From: Zygnema circumcarinatum
Taxonomy: Eukaryota > Streptophyta > Zygnematophyceae > Zygnematales > Zygnemataceae
Reading direction: 5' to 3'
NCBI GenBank assembly: GCA_037447605.1
Contig: CM074805.1
Location: 1,259,446 to 1,323,445, forward strand
Length of the DNA stretch: 64,000 nucleotides
In this document: piece after piece, positions 1 through 11,872 of the stretch
Numbering within the stretch: position 1 is the stretch's first letter
Layout: the number at the start of each line of letters is the position of its first letter
Made by a program: the position numbers and the translations under genes
The notes under the pieces: model-generated
What the model was told of the DNA's origin: nothing
The model's database searches: none
What the model saw: the letters and a program-made list of their open reading frames with translations, nothing else

Positions 1-839
1 GGCGACTGCGGAGAAAGCAGGCCGTTGAGGCAGAGGTAGTGGAAGTGGAGCCTGTAAAAGCACAGCGTGGAGAACTGCAGCTTCTCATCACCATTCCTGA
101 AGGCTATCATTACACCAAGGTGAGAGTCTTTAGTCTTTTAGTATGAAAGGTGGGAGTGAACAGACAGGTTCGTTTTCAATGTCTGTGTCATCCCTTTGGC
201 AAATAGGCGAGCACCACTCTTGGTGGGTTCCTTTAGGCTTGCTGATTTGTTGCGAGGTTTGTGGTCTTTAGTTGACCTTTAGGGTTTGGCGGGTTACAGG
301 GGGCAGTGAGCCGTTTTGAAGTGGAGGCAGAACCCGAGGGAGTGGTGTTGGTAGAGCCCGCGAGCGGAGAGTTACAGGAAGCGGGCCTTACTTCCAGCGC
401 TTCCTTGAGCTTCTCCCGCATGGCAGAAAGAGAAGAGCCGGCAGTGGTACAAGTAAATTGCAAGGTCAGTGAACTTTCTGTACAACTCTCTTCGCTAAGC
501 GTGCAGAACAAGGCAATAGCGGCAGCTTGGCACGAAAGGAAGGATCTTATGGGGCTCCTCCCCTTTTTTAGGGTTGAAGTTGACCGAGGCATGTAAGGTG
601 GTTTCACGGCGATAGAACCTATCCTTGTGGCTCTTCGTTCTGTCGATTAAAAACCGTGAGGATGTTTCCAACATGTGCAGGTGTTCTACTGCCAGCAGGA
701 TGAGGTGTGCCTTTACAAGGCAGTCACCTTCAAGGTGCCCCTAGTCAGCTCCCAGGACGGAGGTGTCCAAAACAGTGTCCCTCTTCCTTTCGCTGTTGTG
801 CCCGGACCAGTCAACCTGTCGCCCGTCCTCTCGCAATAA
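1..839 (+). CDS. SOQ1: SOQ1-like thylakoid protein, C-terminal exons (5' part outside the window)
   Basis: Three exons, 1-119, 300-464 and 681-839, join in phase 0 with GT-AG borders and end in TAA at 837-839. They encode the last 146 residues. Visible landmarks are ITIPEGYHYTK at the end of the first exon, SRFEVEAEPEGVV at the start of the second, and the VFYCQQDEVCLYKAV stretch opening the last. As I recall it, this order (LPEGYHFSKEA, then KVYYCKEDEVCLY) matches the C-terminal domain of Arabidopsis SUPPRESSOR OF QUENCHING 1. That is a thylakoid membrane protein with HAD-phosphatase, thioredoxin-like and NHL domains that limits sustained photoprotective quenching. Only the C-terminal domain is in the window, so the HAD, thioredoxin and NHL parts cannot be checked. 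The C-terminus runs some 20 residues beyond the conserved part. Family is fairly certain; orthology is inferred. Confidence 0.82.
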
Positions 840-2651
840 TCTGCCTTTCCATCCGCATCACTGTGGCGATAATTGATGGAGTCACGGACGGTCACCTTTG
901 ACTTTTTCAGTTAAAAAAATGAAGTGGATGAGGAACGAAGGGGTGATTTTGGGAATCCAACAGAGGGGAGAGAGGGAGAAAGGAGGGAGAGAGGGAGGGA
1001 GAAAATGCTGGTACTCGCGGTACTCCCTGGTGACGTGTGAGAGTAGGCAATTCGTGACAGTTTCTTTGAACTGTTTTGTTAGATCGGTCATCTTGTCCAT
1101 TTGTTACGTGTGTGTGTTTATTGATCTAATGTCTGGCAGTGGGAGAGCCCACTTACTGGAGTAGCTCACTTACTGATCCACTAGGGTCGTGCGTTTTGTC
1201 ATTTAATTGTACCCTACCTACAAAATATTTTGTAGGTAGCAGTGCGGAGGTTTTGAATTGAGAAAAGGACCCGAGCCCGGTGAGACTCGCATAGTGAAAG
1301 GCTTCTCGTTTGACTCTTCAGGGGAGGGTAAAAAGATTGCTCATTTTCGCGTGGTCCAATGCGTTACGCCATTTCTCGTCACAGCCCTTCTGCTTCCCGA
1401 GCATCCGCAGAGTCGAAGAGGCTTGTGGTGAATGCCTTTGACCGACGTTCTGCTACCTTGGCCCAAAGTTACTTTCCGACGCAAACGTGGGGAGTAATTC
1501 CAAGCAGAACATTTCTTAAGTTATTTTTTCTTTAGATCCGGCCTGCAAGACCTAGAAGTTAAAAGTCCATTTGGGCAAACAAGACCACAGTTCAGTTCAC
1601 TACCGTAATTGTGTAGCAAGACATTGTCAAACATGCTGCCATTCAAAACAGAAAATTGCTCTTTCTTGACTTGTTATTTCTCGCCGCGGGTTTGCGTACT
1701 TTGAAGCAAAACAGAAATTGCGCACTTGGGCTAGAAGTCCAGCATTAGACAGGAAGGTGATACCGAGGGAGAGCGAGTGCGAGTGCGACTCCTACGAGTG
1801 CGATAGGAGGGAGAGCACGCAAGCGGGGAAACAGAGAAATGGAGAACTCAGAACTGCGCAACATGTACAAAAGTCGCAAGCTTCTATACACACGACGAGA
1901 ATCCAATAGTACAATTTATTGCTACGTAACGTGAAAGCAGACAACTTTGCTTGAACGCCACTTAAATCTTAAAGCAATAAATGCTATTTATACTGGAAGG
2001 TATAGCTTTTTCACGCAGTCACGAGCAGAGATTATTTCTTCTACTCTCGTTGTACTCGTTTTGTTTGGCCAGTTTCTGGCGGTATCAATGAGGCTATGCA
2101 CTGCAGATAAAACACACACCCAACTCACGAAGTTACAAATGGCGCACCAATTTCCCTACCCACAGAGGTTTTCCTCCTGGAGGACAGATCCACCTCATGC
2201 ATAATCCTCGAAATGGTCTGATTGTAATTCATGCAGATGAACTACATTTCCCGCCCTTGCACGGCTTGCACATTATATACACAGTATAACAAATTCCCGC
2301 TCCTTGTAAGGTTTAAAGACCATACACGAACAATCAAAGCTAGGTTAAACTTGCTCAATCCTTAATTCAGTGTGAACACGGTAACTAAATGGCAGGGACG
2401 CAACGCTTTGTAACGTTACAGTGAGGCTCACCTTGAAAGCTTCAAGACCAGTCGTTTGTTGCAGGATTGCCCGGAGCATGTTCATGAAAGACCTTATTGA
2501 AAGCTGAATTGAGCTCGGTCTTCAGAGGCAGCTCCTGCCTTACTCCAAGAGGAATGAAGCCCGTGCCAAGCTGTGAACCATTGCAACAAAACCTGTTAAG
2601 GAAACTGGCAAGTACTATTATCAAAGCAAGTGCAATACGCTTCCAAGCTCA
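840..2651. other. Intergenic, between convergent genes
   Basis: This stretch separates the 3' ends of the SOQ1-like gene (+) and the 138-aa gene (-). I see no convincing exon in either strand. It contains a short purine-rich (GGGA) stretch near 962-1003 and a GAGTGC-rich patch near 1768-1800. Open frames here are short and lack splice or family support. Confidence 0.6.
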
Positions 2652-4040
2652 CTAGTGCGACGCCCTTTCCCTTTTTATTTCCCTTCTGAGTGTACTGTAG
2701 ACTGGACATGGAGCGTGTAGGTTGAGCAGGCCTACAATGGAGTGTTCAGAAACAGCCTCTATACTTCTGTAGTACCCCGTCTCAGGGTGCTCATCAGCCT
2801 CTGCAACTACAGCGTGGCCTGTAAGGACGACCTGTAAAAGGCACCCAACAAACAAAGAAGGTGTTCAGTAAGCTAAGTCTAACTGAGGATCACTGATATG
2901 TCCACCAGTAGTCCACCTGTAATAACCTTTAATTGGATGTTCTACTGAATACCAGCCCAGCTGAAGGAGGCATGATTGATAAGTTGCGCGAATAGAAAAG
3001 ACAAGGGATGACAAATTCAAGAGTAATATGGATACAGACTGTATACTGGATACACAGTCATGCACAGCCATACCTCGCCTGTACGCCTCAGCTGTGCGAG
3101 GACCTTCAACTCGGGAATCTCAGTCGGCACTGCCACCATATCTTGAATTTCATCATCGTCACTTTCACTGCGGCGTGGCTTCCTTACACGCTTTGGTGCG
3201 TAGTTGTCGAAATACTCCCGTGCCTGCAATAACATCACCTAATTGCCTAAGTTGCAGCACAAACTGTCTGGGCAACAAACCACAGGCGATGAGCCATAAC
3301 TTCCTTTCTTCCTTCATATCTCCAGCAGGACGGCAAACTTAATGGTTCCCACGATCAGAAAGAAAAGTCGAAAGAACAAAGAATGACAACAAATGCATTT
3401 ACAAGAAGCAGCCGCGGAAGTGTGCGGCCTTTTTTTAAATTAGGCGATTAGTACTGCCGATGAGAACCAAGGCAAGCAGTACTTACAACGTCGCTTGAAC
3501 TTAAATGATTGGCGATACCAGTGTCCTTGCTATTTGCAACCAGACTTAAAAACGAGTTTAATTTTCAATAGAAGAATCCCAGTGCGCACGTATTCGTGTC
3601 AAACATGCGAAGTGCTTTACACTTGATTACTGGCTAACGCGAATTCAAATTCATCCTAAAAACGACAGACTGCGCTGTATGACTGGATGAAACCGCCACA
3701 GTTCGAGTCAAGGCGAATGCAACACGGAAACTTGCAGTAATTGACGTCAATGAGAAGTTGAAAAAAAAAAGGGGGCTAACCAAGCTGTCAAGCCAGTTAC
3801 TGCAACAATATCCAGTCATGCAGCATAACAGAAGACGACTGCATTTCCCTTTCCATGGAAAGGCTTAGCTAAATCAATTACAAAAAAATTCATTATGTCT
3901 AGCCGAACAAGCCACACTCTTCACATAAAAGAGCAACATCCACCCCCGCTCACCTTCTTCAGATACGCCTCTTGTTGCTCTTGCGAAAGCGTGTCTTCGC
4001 TACGTGCAGGCTTCAACACAATCTGGCCCTTCTTCTGCAT
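2652..4040 (-). CDS. Small conserved-looking protein of unknown function, 138 aa
   Basis: Three exons read on the minus strand: 4040-3954, 3223-3074 and 2831-2652, all phase 0 with GT-AG borders, stop TAG at 2654-2652. The start is the ATG at 4040; an in-frame stop lies further upstream at 4136-4134, so a longer N-terminus would need another exon. The protein is charged and soluble. It begins MQKKGQIVLKPARSEDTLSQ, has a basic run (AREYFDNYAPKRVRKPRRSE), then an acidic patch (DDDEIQDM). It ends with a C-terminal part containing GHAVVAEADEHPETGYYRS. No signal peptide or membrane segment is visible. I do not recognise the family. Consistent phases and the lack of low complexity make it a likely real gene; the exact first exon is the weak point. 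Confidence 0.62.
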
Positions 4041-5764
4041 GATGTCTCCACCAGCTGCTCCTAACTCCGCTGCTTTCGCCGCTCCAAGAGCCTGCAAGTC
4101 GAGCGCCTTCCTTTCCACTCCCCCCTTTTTCTCCTACGTTTCCAAGTCCTGAGCTTTGATAGCCTTCCTTCCGTCCGGGCGGCCCCGTCCCTTCAAATAT
4201 CCGGGAGGCCTGCCAGCGTGGCGCCCGGAGGACCTTCTGGATAAGCCCAAAAGCGCCACCTTTTTCGAAAAAGCCAATCTGACCAATGGCGTATTGCCAG
4301 GTGGGACGAGGCACGTGTAAAATGCCATGGTGGAAAGGTTTGTCAAATGCCTTTTTGTAGCTGGCGGCCTTGGTATGACGTGGTGCGTTGAAAGCCGTTG
4401 ATTCCGTCCAATGGACTCAGAAGAACCGTCCGATTATGGACGGACGAGTTTTGGCAAATATCTGGTCGCCGTTGAACAGTACTTTCGCACGTGCAGAGTC
4501 GTTGCCCCCGGGAAGGCACGGGAACAGTTTGGGCGTGTCTCGATCTGTGTGATCCAGTTATAGTTCCAGTAACGGCGGCAGTAGAGCGTCAAAATTAACG
4601 CTTCATTTCGCATGGAAACGCACTGAAGTTCAAGCAGGATGCCACGTCGGCTGGGAGCCCTTTGAGCAGGAGCAGGAGCAGGAGGATCGCAATTCGCAAA
4701 AAGGGGCCGCGGCGTGTTGCGCGTCACGTCATGACACGTCACGTCACGGCCCGGGCGGAGGCGAAGCTGCGCCGCGTCGCGACAAACTGAAAGTGAGGGC
4801 CGCCCTCTGGTCGTGGTGCGGTTAACTTTAATTTGAACATTTGCCAACCAACCACGGCTCACCGTGTGATGACGCGATTTTCGCCATTGCACGCCCTACT
4901 ACTTGCCGGCGCCTCGTTTGGGTGCGAACAAAATCGGGCGAAGAAGTGCCGTACTGTATTCAGAAACCGCGCGGGTCAATCTTCGCAACATTTAAGACCC
5001 GTTGACGTAGCACAGTTGACTTCGGGTCGGTTTGGTTTTAGGTTCGGGAACGCGATGAATTTTAGTACTTCACCTCGGTTTCAGTATTACTAAAAACTCG
5101 ATATTCGTAACATTCTGTGATGTCTGACACGCTCTAGTAACAAAAATTTCATGCACTCCAAACCATGAAGAGAAAGTTCATGGTGGCATTTATTTAGTCA
5201 GAATTTTCTTTACAAAAAAAAGGAGTGCATCGTCCTGAAACCTATGAAATCCCACTGCTGTAGTCCCTGGCTACGATAGCCTCGTTAAGATAGATATACA
5301 ATATATATCAGCTGAAAAACGAAATCGCCAATATAAAATAACTAGTCAAACTGTAGAAAGAGTAACGATTTAAGTACTGAACTTTGAAGCTTAAATTGCT
5401 TCAGTAAAAGAATATGTAAAGACACCCCATCAACACCTTTGCCAAAACGAGCCGAGAGCTTTTGGGACAAACTTCAGTATGGTGGTCAGGACCCGCAGAA
5501 CTGCAAGCACAGGGCCGACAGATCGCTCGCATTTGAAGCGATGGGGTGCGATGTCCCGTTGGCGCAAATCATGTCTCGGCTCCCGTCGGCGTTAGTCAGC
5601 AGCTGCGTGGAAACGGCACAGATGGTCAGTCATTCTGAACTAAGAGGGTGCAGGAGAGAGGCCAGCGGCTGCTAACCACACTCATAACGTAGAGAATCTC
5701 CCGCGGTCATCTCATTATGACCAAGCGTGGGACAAGCACGTTATGCAGATGAGCCAAAGCAGGC
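4041..5764. other. Intergenic: upstream of the 138-aa gene and downstream of the rhomboid gene
   Basis: The 4041-4950 part is GC-rich and probably carries the promoter of the minus-strand small gene, with the palindromic ACGTCACG motif repeated around 4722-4750. From about 5090 to 5440 it becomes AT-rich. I found no exon with family or splice support; the open frame at 5439-5675 looks like chance. Confidence 0.55.
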
Positions 5765-8700
5765 TCATTCACTAGATGCGCGAATGGCCCAAGAGCTGCT
5801 GGTAGTGTTCACGACAAAGTACAGCTTGCCATCTGGAGGCTAGTCTTTTTGTGTCAGAGGCAGGTTCAAGGAGAGGGAAAGATGACAATAACCTTACGAG
5901 CCGGCGGCACCGGAAAGAACATTTGTAACATGGAAAAATGAGAAGAGGGAGAGGGCCTCACCCGGCACTGAATGCTGTCTCCAGGACTGCTGCTTGAGCA
6001 TTCCCATAGCGACGTGGGGACGCAGCTGAGGTAGTGGCACCAGCTGCAGCCCTCGTTTGCATCCACACCTGAAAACAGCGCCGCGATGGCAGCCACATAC
6101 CTGCAGCAACCCACTCACACTCCCAGCCCACTCTTTTCAGCCCCTCCGGAACAAAAGCTTTCTGCTGTATCAGAGGAGCCTGGCAACCTCGCATTTCTAT
6201 GTAAACAGAGTTTCCCGCCAGTCAGTGAGTAGAAGAATTTGATCGTGAGGAAAGTTGACTGAGGGAGGCGATGGGACGAGACATAGACGTATGAGTAGCT
6301 GGAAAAGGAACAGGAAGCAAAGTTGGCAGCTTCTTATTGACTCCCATGCAAACACGCCAACTGCACTGAAAGTCTAATTCGCGGTATCTGAGCACAAGCC
6401 ACACCACCAGGTTAACAATCGTGTGCCCTTACCCCGCGAGAAACAGTAAGAGTGCCACTATCCGAGTAATGTTCTGGCAGGGGCTGTATTTCCTCCTCTG
6501 CTCTGACAACGAATACATGACCGGATTGTCTCGCAGCTGCTCCCAGTCCTGCTGCGGCTGCACGAGCAGGACCAGCCCGAGCAGCACGCCTGCCGCGAAA
6601 CCGCCGAGATGGGCAAAATTGTCCACATAGGGCATGAGGCCGAGCATGAGGTTGACTGCGATGATGAGCAGGAGGGAGAACAAGGCTGCGACCTACACGC
6701 AGCGGTACACAAAGCAACAAACAACGATTGGAAAGGATGCTGGGGGAAAGGACAAGGGTAGTAGAAGCTGACAGGGAACATATAAGTTTAAAACACTACG
6801 GGTACTACAGGAAAAAGGAGAGTAAATCGTGTAGAGGAAGGGTGGAATAAGAAAGGAGGAGTAAGGCCTGACATGCATGTCTTCAAGGACACATGCAAGC
6901 TAAGACAAGCAGAGTCTTGTCGCGGGAAGTTTTCTTCACGGCATGGAGCTGAATGATATGACAATTGTGGCTTATTGTTGGCGTGCAGGTCTTAATGGTA
7001 TGTAATTACTGCATGTGTTATGCCTATGTCCCCATTCCTAGTGTTGAGAAAACCTGCTTCAAAATAGCAGGAAAATTAATAGGTCTTGGACACTTACCCT
7101 ATTCGTATATCGGTTCCAGTTGATGATGAGTTCAGACAACGTCGCACCCAAAAGACCAAAAAGAGCGCCTGAAGCTCCAACTGAAATTTGGTTCAGAAGA
7201 AACAAGGCTGACAAGAGGCTGCCAGCAAAACCTGAAAGTAGATATATAGCTCCAATTTTCCCTGCAGGGCATCACAGACAGCATTCGTGAGGGTGTCAGC
7301 CTAGAATACAAACAATAGTCAAAGCTGGTTGGCGACAAACAAAGATTAAAATGCCTCTCCCAATATCTCTCAGCAGTCTCAAGTTTCGGCCATGTAAAGA
7401 TCGTTGAGCCAAAAAGCTCAGGAGGTTCATATTCACGTGAGCTACTTTTTCCAACCATGGCAGTGTCAGTACTGTCCAAAAAAATCCTAGTCAACAACTT
7501 GGAGATCAATGCCTTCTTCCCTACCACTATTCTGCTCTAAAACATCATGTGTGGTTATACTGTGGAGAAACATAGCAAGTAGACAGTCTCTGAATTGCAG
7601 CTATTGGTGACAAATGCGGAGAGACTACAACAAGGAGGAAGAATAACTGCTATCCTTGAGAGGAAGCAAAGACAGTTTCGGGTGGTATTACTTCTATGCC
7701 AGTCTTTAGAAAGCCACTGCAGGATGCTAGATTGAGTTCTTGCAAAATTCTGTCACAGCCGGAGAGTACTGTAACAAAATGCAGACAAGACCGACAGAAT
7801 AGAATTATCCTTAAAAAGTAAAAATAAAATGAATTCCTTTTCAATTTATCTCATTAGTGGTTCTTTCCAGCAAATTGAAGGTAGCGGCCTCTCCCTCTTC
7901 TCTTGAACACATCTTCAGGCATGAAGTTCACAACTGGCCGGTTGAAGCCACTTACAAGGACCAAATTCTCGTTCGAGTGGGACCCCAATCCACCAAAGGC
8001 CAAGCAGATTCGCAAGCAAGTGAATGACTCCAGCGTGAAGCCACATGCATGTGACCAGCCTCCACCCCTGTCCACCATGGACAACTCGGTCTGATTCTAA
8101 AGCGCCGGTATGAAGCAACCTGCATGCCAGTAAACACGTCCATGCCACTAACGAAGATTGTGAAGAATTCCAAAGCAAGCTTGCATTTGCATCTTGGTTG
8201 TCACAGGTGGGGAAAAATGGTTATGACAAGAAAAGATGCTCTCTTATTCCTTCATTCCAAAACAACAGAGACATGATACTGTATTTGTTTACATCAAGCA
8301 TACACACTGTAAACTGAGGTAACTGAATGTAATAGGCCACGCAAATGCACAAGAATGCACATGACATAGCAGCAGTTTGACTGCAGCAAATAATCAAAAC
8401 AAGTGAACATGTTTGCTAGCGTGAAGCGACAATCGAACTGAAAAAAACAGGACTTACGCTGTAGTTGAAGGTCCAAACAAAGGATTCTCCCTCAAGGGCT
8501 GAAAGGAAAGGCGCCCTAAGAAGCGAAGCACGCATTGTTCGTTTTCTGTCTTCAAGTTCTCTGGGCAGTTATTGACGATCATCTCCACAATGAACATAAT
8601 CACGCAACCGGACACTACCAAGATAGGCAGAACCCAGGCATGTTGGCGAGGTTGAGCTGGGTGCACGAATACATCCGGCATGGGCTCTCGTGGAGGGGAC

Positions 8701-9059
8701 AGTGGCTGTGGGGTAGAGTACGCCTGACTAGGGTTCGGATACACCTGATTGCGATTGTACAAATGATCATGGTGGCCAAATCCCTGACTGGCTATCACTT
8801 GAAAGGCGGGCGGCTGCGAAGCAGCAGGTGCAGGCTTGTGAGGGCCCGAGTAATCTCCTTGCCAGAACGGATTGTTATCTTGATAGCTTTGCGAGGGCAT
8901 GTGATGGGCGTGATCAGCAGAGGACCCGGATGCCCAGCCGTTCGCCGACTGCTCCATCCCTCCATGACTGGAAGCATCTACAGACGAGTCCCTGTAAAGG
9001 TCACCCCCATTGTGCGTGTGCTGCTCCCGTTGAGAAGCATATCCAGAGCTTCTATCCAT
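5765..9059 (-). CDS. RBL: Rhomboid-like intramembrane serine protease (plant RBL type), 467 aa
   Basis: Six exons on the minus strand: 9059-8458, 8119-7956, 7261-7098, 6692-6433, 6100-5962 and 5839-5765. Lengths and phases agree and the stop is TGA at 5767-5765. The start is the first ATG of the open frame. Residues 1-150 are a hydrophilic Gln/Ser/His/Pro-rich cytosolic tail. The first membrane span ([20 protein letters not shown]) follows. After it come the WR and [10 protein letters not shown] loop motifs (about 220-238), the catalytic GASG serine (about 286) and the catalytic histidine of NFAHLGG (about 338). The C-terminal [13 protein letters not shown] motif is typical of plant RBL1/RBL2-like secretory-pathway rhomboids. 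The enzyme should cleave membrane proteins within the bilayer in the Golgi or a related membrane; substrates cannot be inferred. The last exon (25 codons) is the least certain. Confidence 0.93.
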
Positions 9060-11872
9060 TTTCAAAGTGCTCAGAACCGCGTTATACCTAACGCTTCAGC
9101 GAGAGCAGCTCAGACGTTTTCGACGCAATGCAAGGCGAAATAACAGGCTGCACTAAGTTCGACCAACCGCTTCCGAACTCAAGCTATGAAAAAACCGAGG
9201 CGCCTGCAACAAGCTCACAGTCCTTTCTAGTCCACGTCCATTTCTGGCTGCGACTCTCGTCTGGCATCGAATTCCGCAGCAGTCAACGAGGCGCCATGGC
9301 ACGACTTCCCTTGAGCTTCTTTAGCAGACTCGCCAGTTGCCGACTTCTAGATACGCAATCTTCCGACAGCGGCCGTTTACCAGGCCCAGGGGCGTCCGCC
9401 CGCGCAGTTTACTGCTCTGATTTTCCCCATGTGTGGGTGTCCGCAAAGGGTTACCTTTACGTCCGCTTTAGTATAGAGCGTCCGTGGGGCCGCCCGCACC
9501 AACCGCTGCGACCAGCCGGACATACGCAGTGGCTGAAACGTCCGTCCGTACGCAACTTATGTACGGAACGAACCGAAAGGGCTTTCAATGACCGTGAGAT
9601 TCACGCGTGCAAGGGACGGTCCAGATGTGTTCGGCGGTTTGGATGGGCGGATTTGGACCGTCGATGCTCCGCCGATCCGCGTCGGAATACAAGCAGACAA
9701 AAGCGATGTACGGCAGTAAAACCGACACGAGCGCGCACCGCGCGTGGGATATTTTTATTATTTGTTACATTTTCACTGAGTTCTATTGAAAAAGAGCTTG
9801 TAGGAACCTCCAGGCGGCCACCTTCGCGGCTGCTTGAGGGAGGGCTGCGGTGTTGGGTTCGTTTCCGCTCCTAACTCTTTTCTTTAGTCGGCATCGCCAT
9901 CGTGAGATCAATGCCACTTCCTCTTTCTTTCATAAAAAGATAAATTCGGTAGGCGATTCCATGGCGGGTAGGCATGCATGCATGCTGCGTGCCCGCATGC
10001 GACAAACTTGCGAGGTTGACCAACGGCTTGCTTTTCTCACTGTACTGTGCTTGCTTGCTCTCACGAGTCCGGCGGTACCGTACGGACGGCAGGCGGGCCT
10101 CCGCCTCGCCCGCCCGCCCGCCCACCCCTGTCGGTGAGCTATTGACCGTAAGGATGTCGGTCGGCGGTCGCGGGCCCGTCAAGAATCTGTCGGCGGGCGG
10201 GGCGGGTCCACGGGTCCAGGATCTCCAGCAGCCCGCCGTACGGTACGGCCTGCCGGCGGGCCTCAAGTCCCCCTTTTGCAGCCGTCGCTCGCACGCGCGC
10301 CGCGTGGCGGGCCTGCCTTCGGCCGCCCGCCGCGGCCGTACGGTTTGATGCGAGCGTCGTACTGACTGATGCCCCTCGCGATAGCGGTCGGATCTGCTTC
10401 CATGTTCTTCCGTTCCGTTCCATTTCATCGCCGTACTTTCAGTGTACGGTTTCGTACGGCAACGGGATGTAGAACAGCGAGAAACGACGTTCCATGCTGC
10501 GGCCGCCGTTCCGTCCCGTCCCGTCCGGTCGCCCGCGGCCCGCGCGAGGGTTCGAGCCGCCCTTCGACTCCGAGTCGGCGCGCGTCACGTCACGCCACCA
10601 CTCGCGACAAAACGCCACGTGGCAGGCACGGGTGCGAAAGCAGCGAAAGTGACGGTCGTATCTCGCTCCATATCGCGACCTGTACGGTGGCCACGAGCCA
10701 GCGCCACGTGGCGGTGTCCGCTTGCTCACCGCGGGCGGGCGATCGGGCGGGATTCTGGGGAGATCGGGGAGGGGCGTTGCAGATTCTGTACGGACGGCGG
10801 GAGGCAAGCGGAGGCAGGGCAGGAGATCGAGCGCAGCGCTGTCGGCGCAGAGAATCAGTACTTCCCTGCCAAAGCATCACTCCATGCTCCGGCCCATCTC
10901 CACTTTGCCAGGTACTTCCTCTTGTCCTGCCCGTGTGGCGTGTGCGCCTGTGAGCTCGCTCGCGTTTTGCGGGTGATTCGCGGTGGAGCCGTAGATCAAA
11001 ATTCCCATGTGACGTCACCCATTTTTGGCTGACCGTTGACCCAATTCCACCGATTCCGCGCGATGTTGAAACCAAAATCCCATCCTTAACCATCCATCAG
11101 TTCCACCCACAAGGTGGAACCAAACCTTTTCCTTGTGCAGCCCCCCCCCCTCCCCCCCCCCAACAAAGCCCTCCCTCCCCTCCCCTCCCCTCCCCTCCCT
11201 CAAGAGGAGAGGCGAGGCAGCCACACCTGGTCGCTATGGTACACCCTGAATTTCAATAATCGAGTTTGTCCCAAGAAACATTTATCGTGGCCAATGGCCC
11301 TAAAAATGAACACACATTTACTTTTGGCAGGGAATGGACTCTTAACTTATCACCTGGCTCGGCTCTGACACTGAAACCACTAGCACCTGCTTACCCTAGC
11401 AAACCCTAATTCGAAGGCACAAATTTGCCCTAATTTCGACCTCCCGCCGAGCCGTCAATGAATGCGTCGCGCGGCCCCGCCCTCTCTCCTGCAAGGGCGC
11501 ATGCGACCCCCCCCCCCCCCCCCTTCTGCCTCGCTCGCCCTCCACAGGTGGTCGGTCACCTTCACGGCCGCATCGGAATGTCTCGACTCCTCTCAACACA
11601 CGCCTCCCCTCCCTCCCTCTCTCCCTCCCTCTCTCTCCCTCCCTCCCTCTCTCCATTCCTCCCTCCTCCCTCCCTGCCTGTCATCACTCTCTACACGAGG
11701 AGCCATAATCAGACTACGGCATCAAACCGGAAAAAAAAGGCCACAAAATGTGCAGTGAGGAGCCAAGAATTCTTTGGAAACGAGTAAAGAAACAGGGCTC
11801 CAGCTTCAGCTTCGCACAGAACAAAACCTCCTTTGTCCGCATCATTTGTAGCCCCCCAAAAGCAGTGCGAGC
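9060..11872. other. GC-rich gene-poor island with iterated CGTACG and CACGTG palindromes
   Basis: No exon is supported here. From about 9300 to 11000 the sequence is strongly GC-rich and repeats TACGG/CCGTA words, for example near 10072, 10236, 10332, 10442 and 10786. GCCACGTGGC-type palindromes occur near 10615 and 10702. C/T-rich low complexity (poly-C near 11140-11165 and 11505-11524, CCCT runs at 11600-11680) precedes the 3' end of the GT61-like gene. The minus-strand rhomboid promoter should lie just above 9060. Confidence 0.6.
9890..9917 (+). repeat. Dispersed 29-bp sequence, copy 1
   Basis: Starts GGCATCGCCATC and ends GATCAATGCCAC; the ends form an imperfect hairpin (TGGCAT/ATGCCA). 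Followed by TTC and an AT-rich stretch. Confidence 0.85.

Noticed and set aside
4134-4346. N-terminal extension of the 138-aa protein
   Set aside because: Same frame but closed by an in-frame TAG at 4136-4134 and no convincing splice.
9871-11093. Several 100-200 codon frames in the GC island
   Set aside because: Arg/Pro/Gly-rich, on both strands, overlapping; expected from very high GC content.
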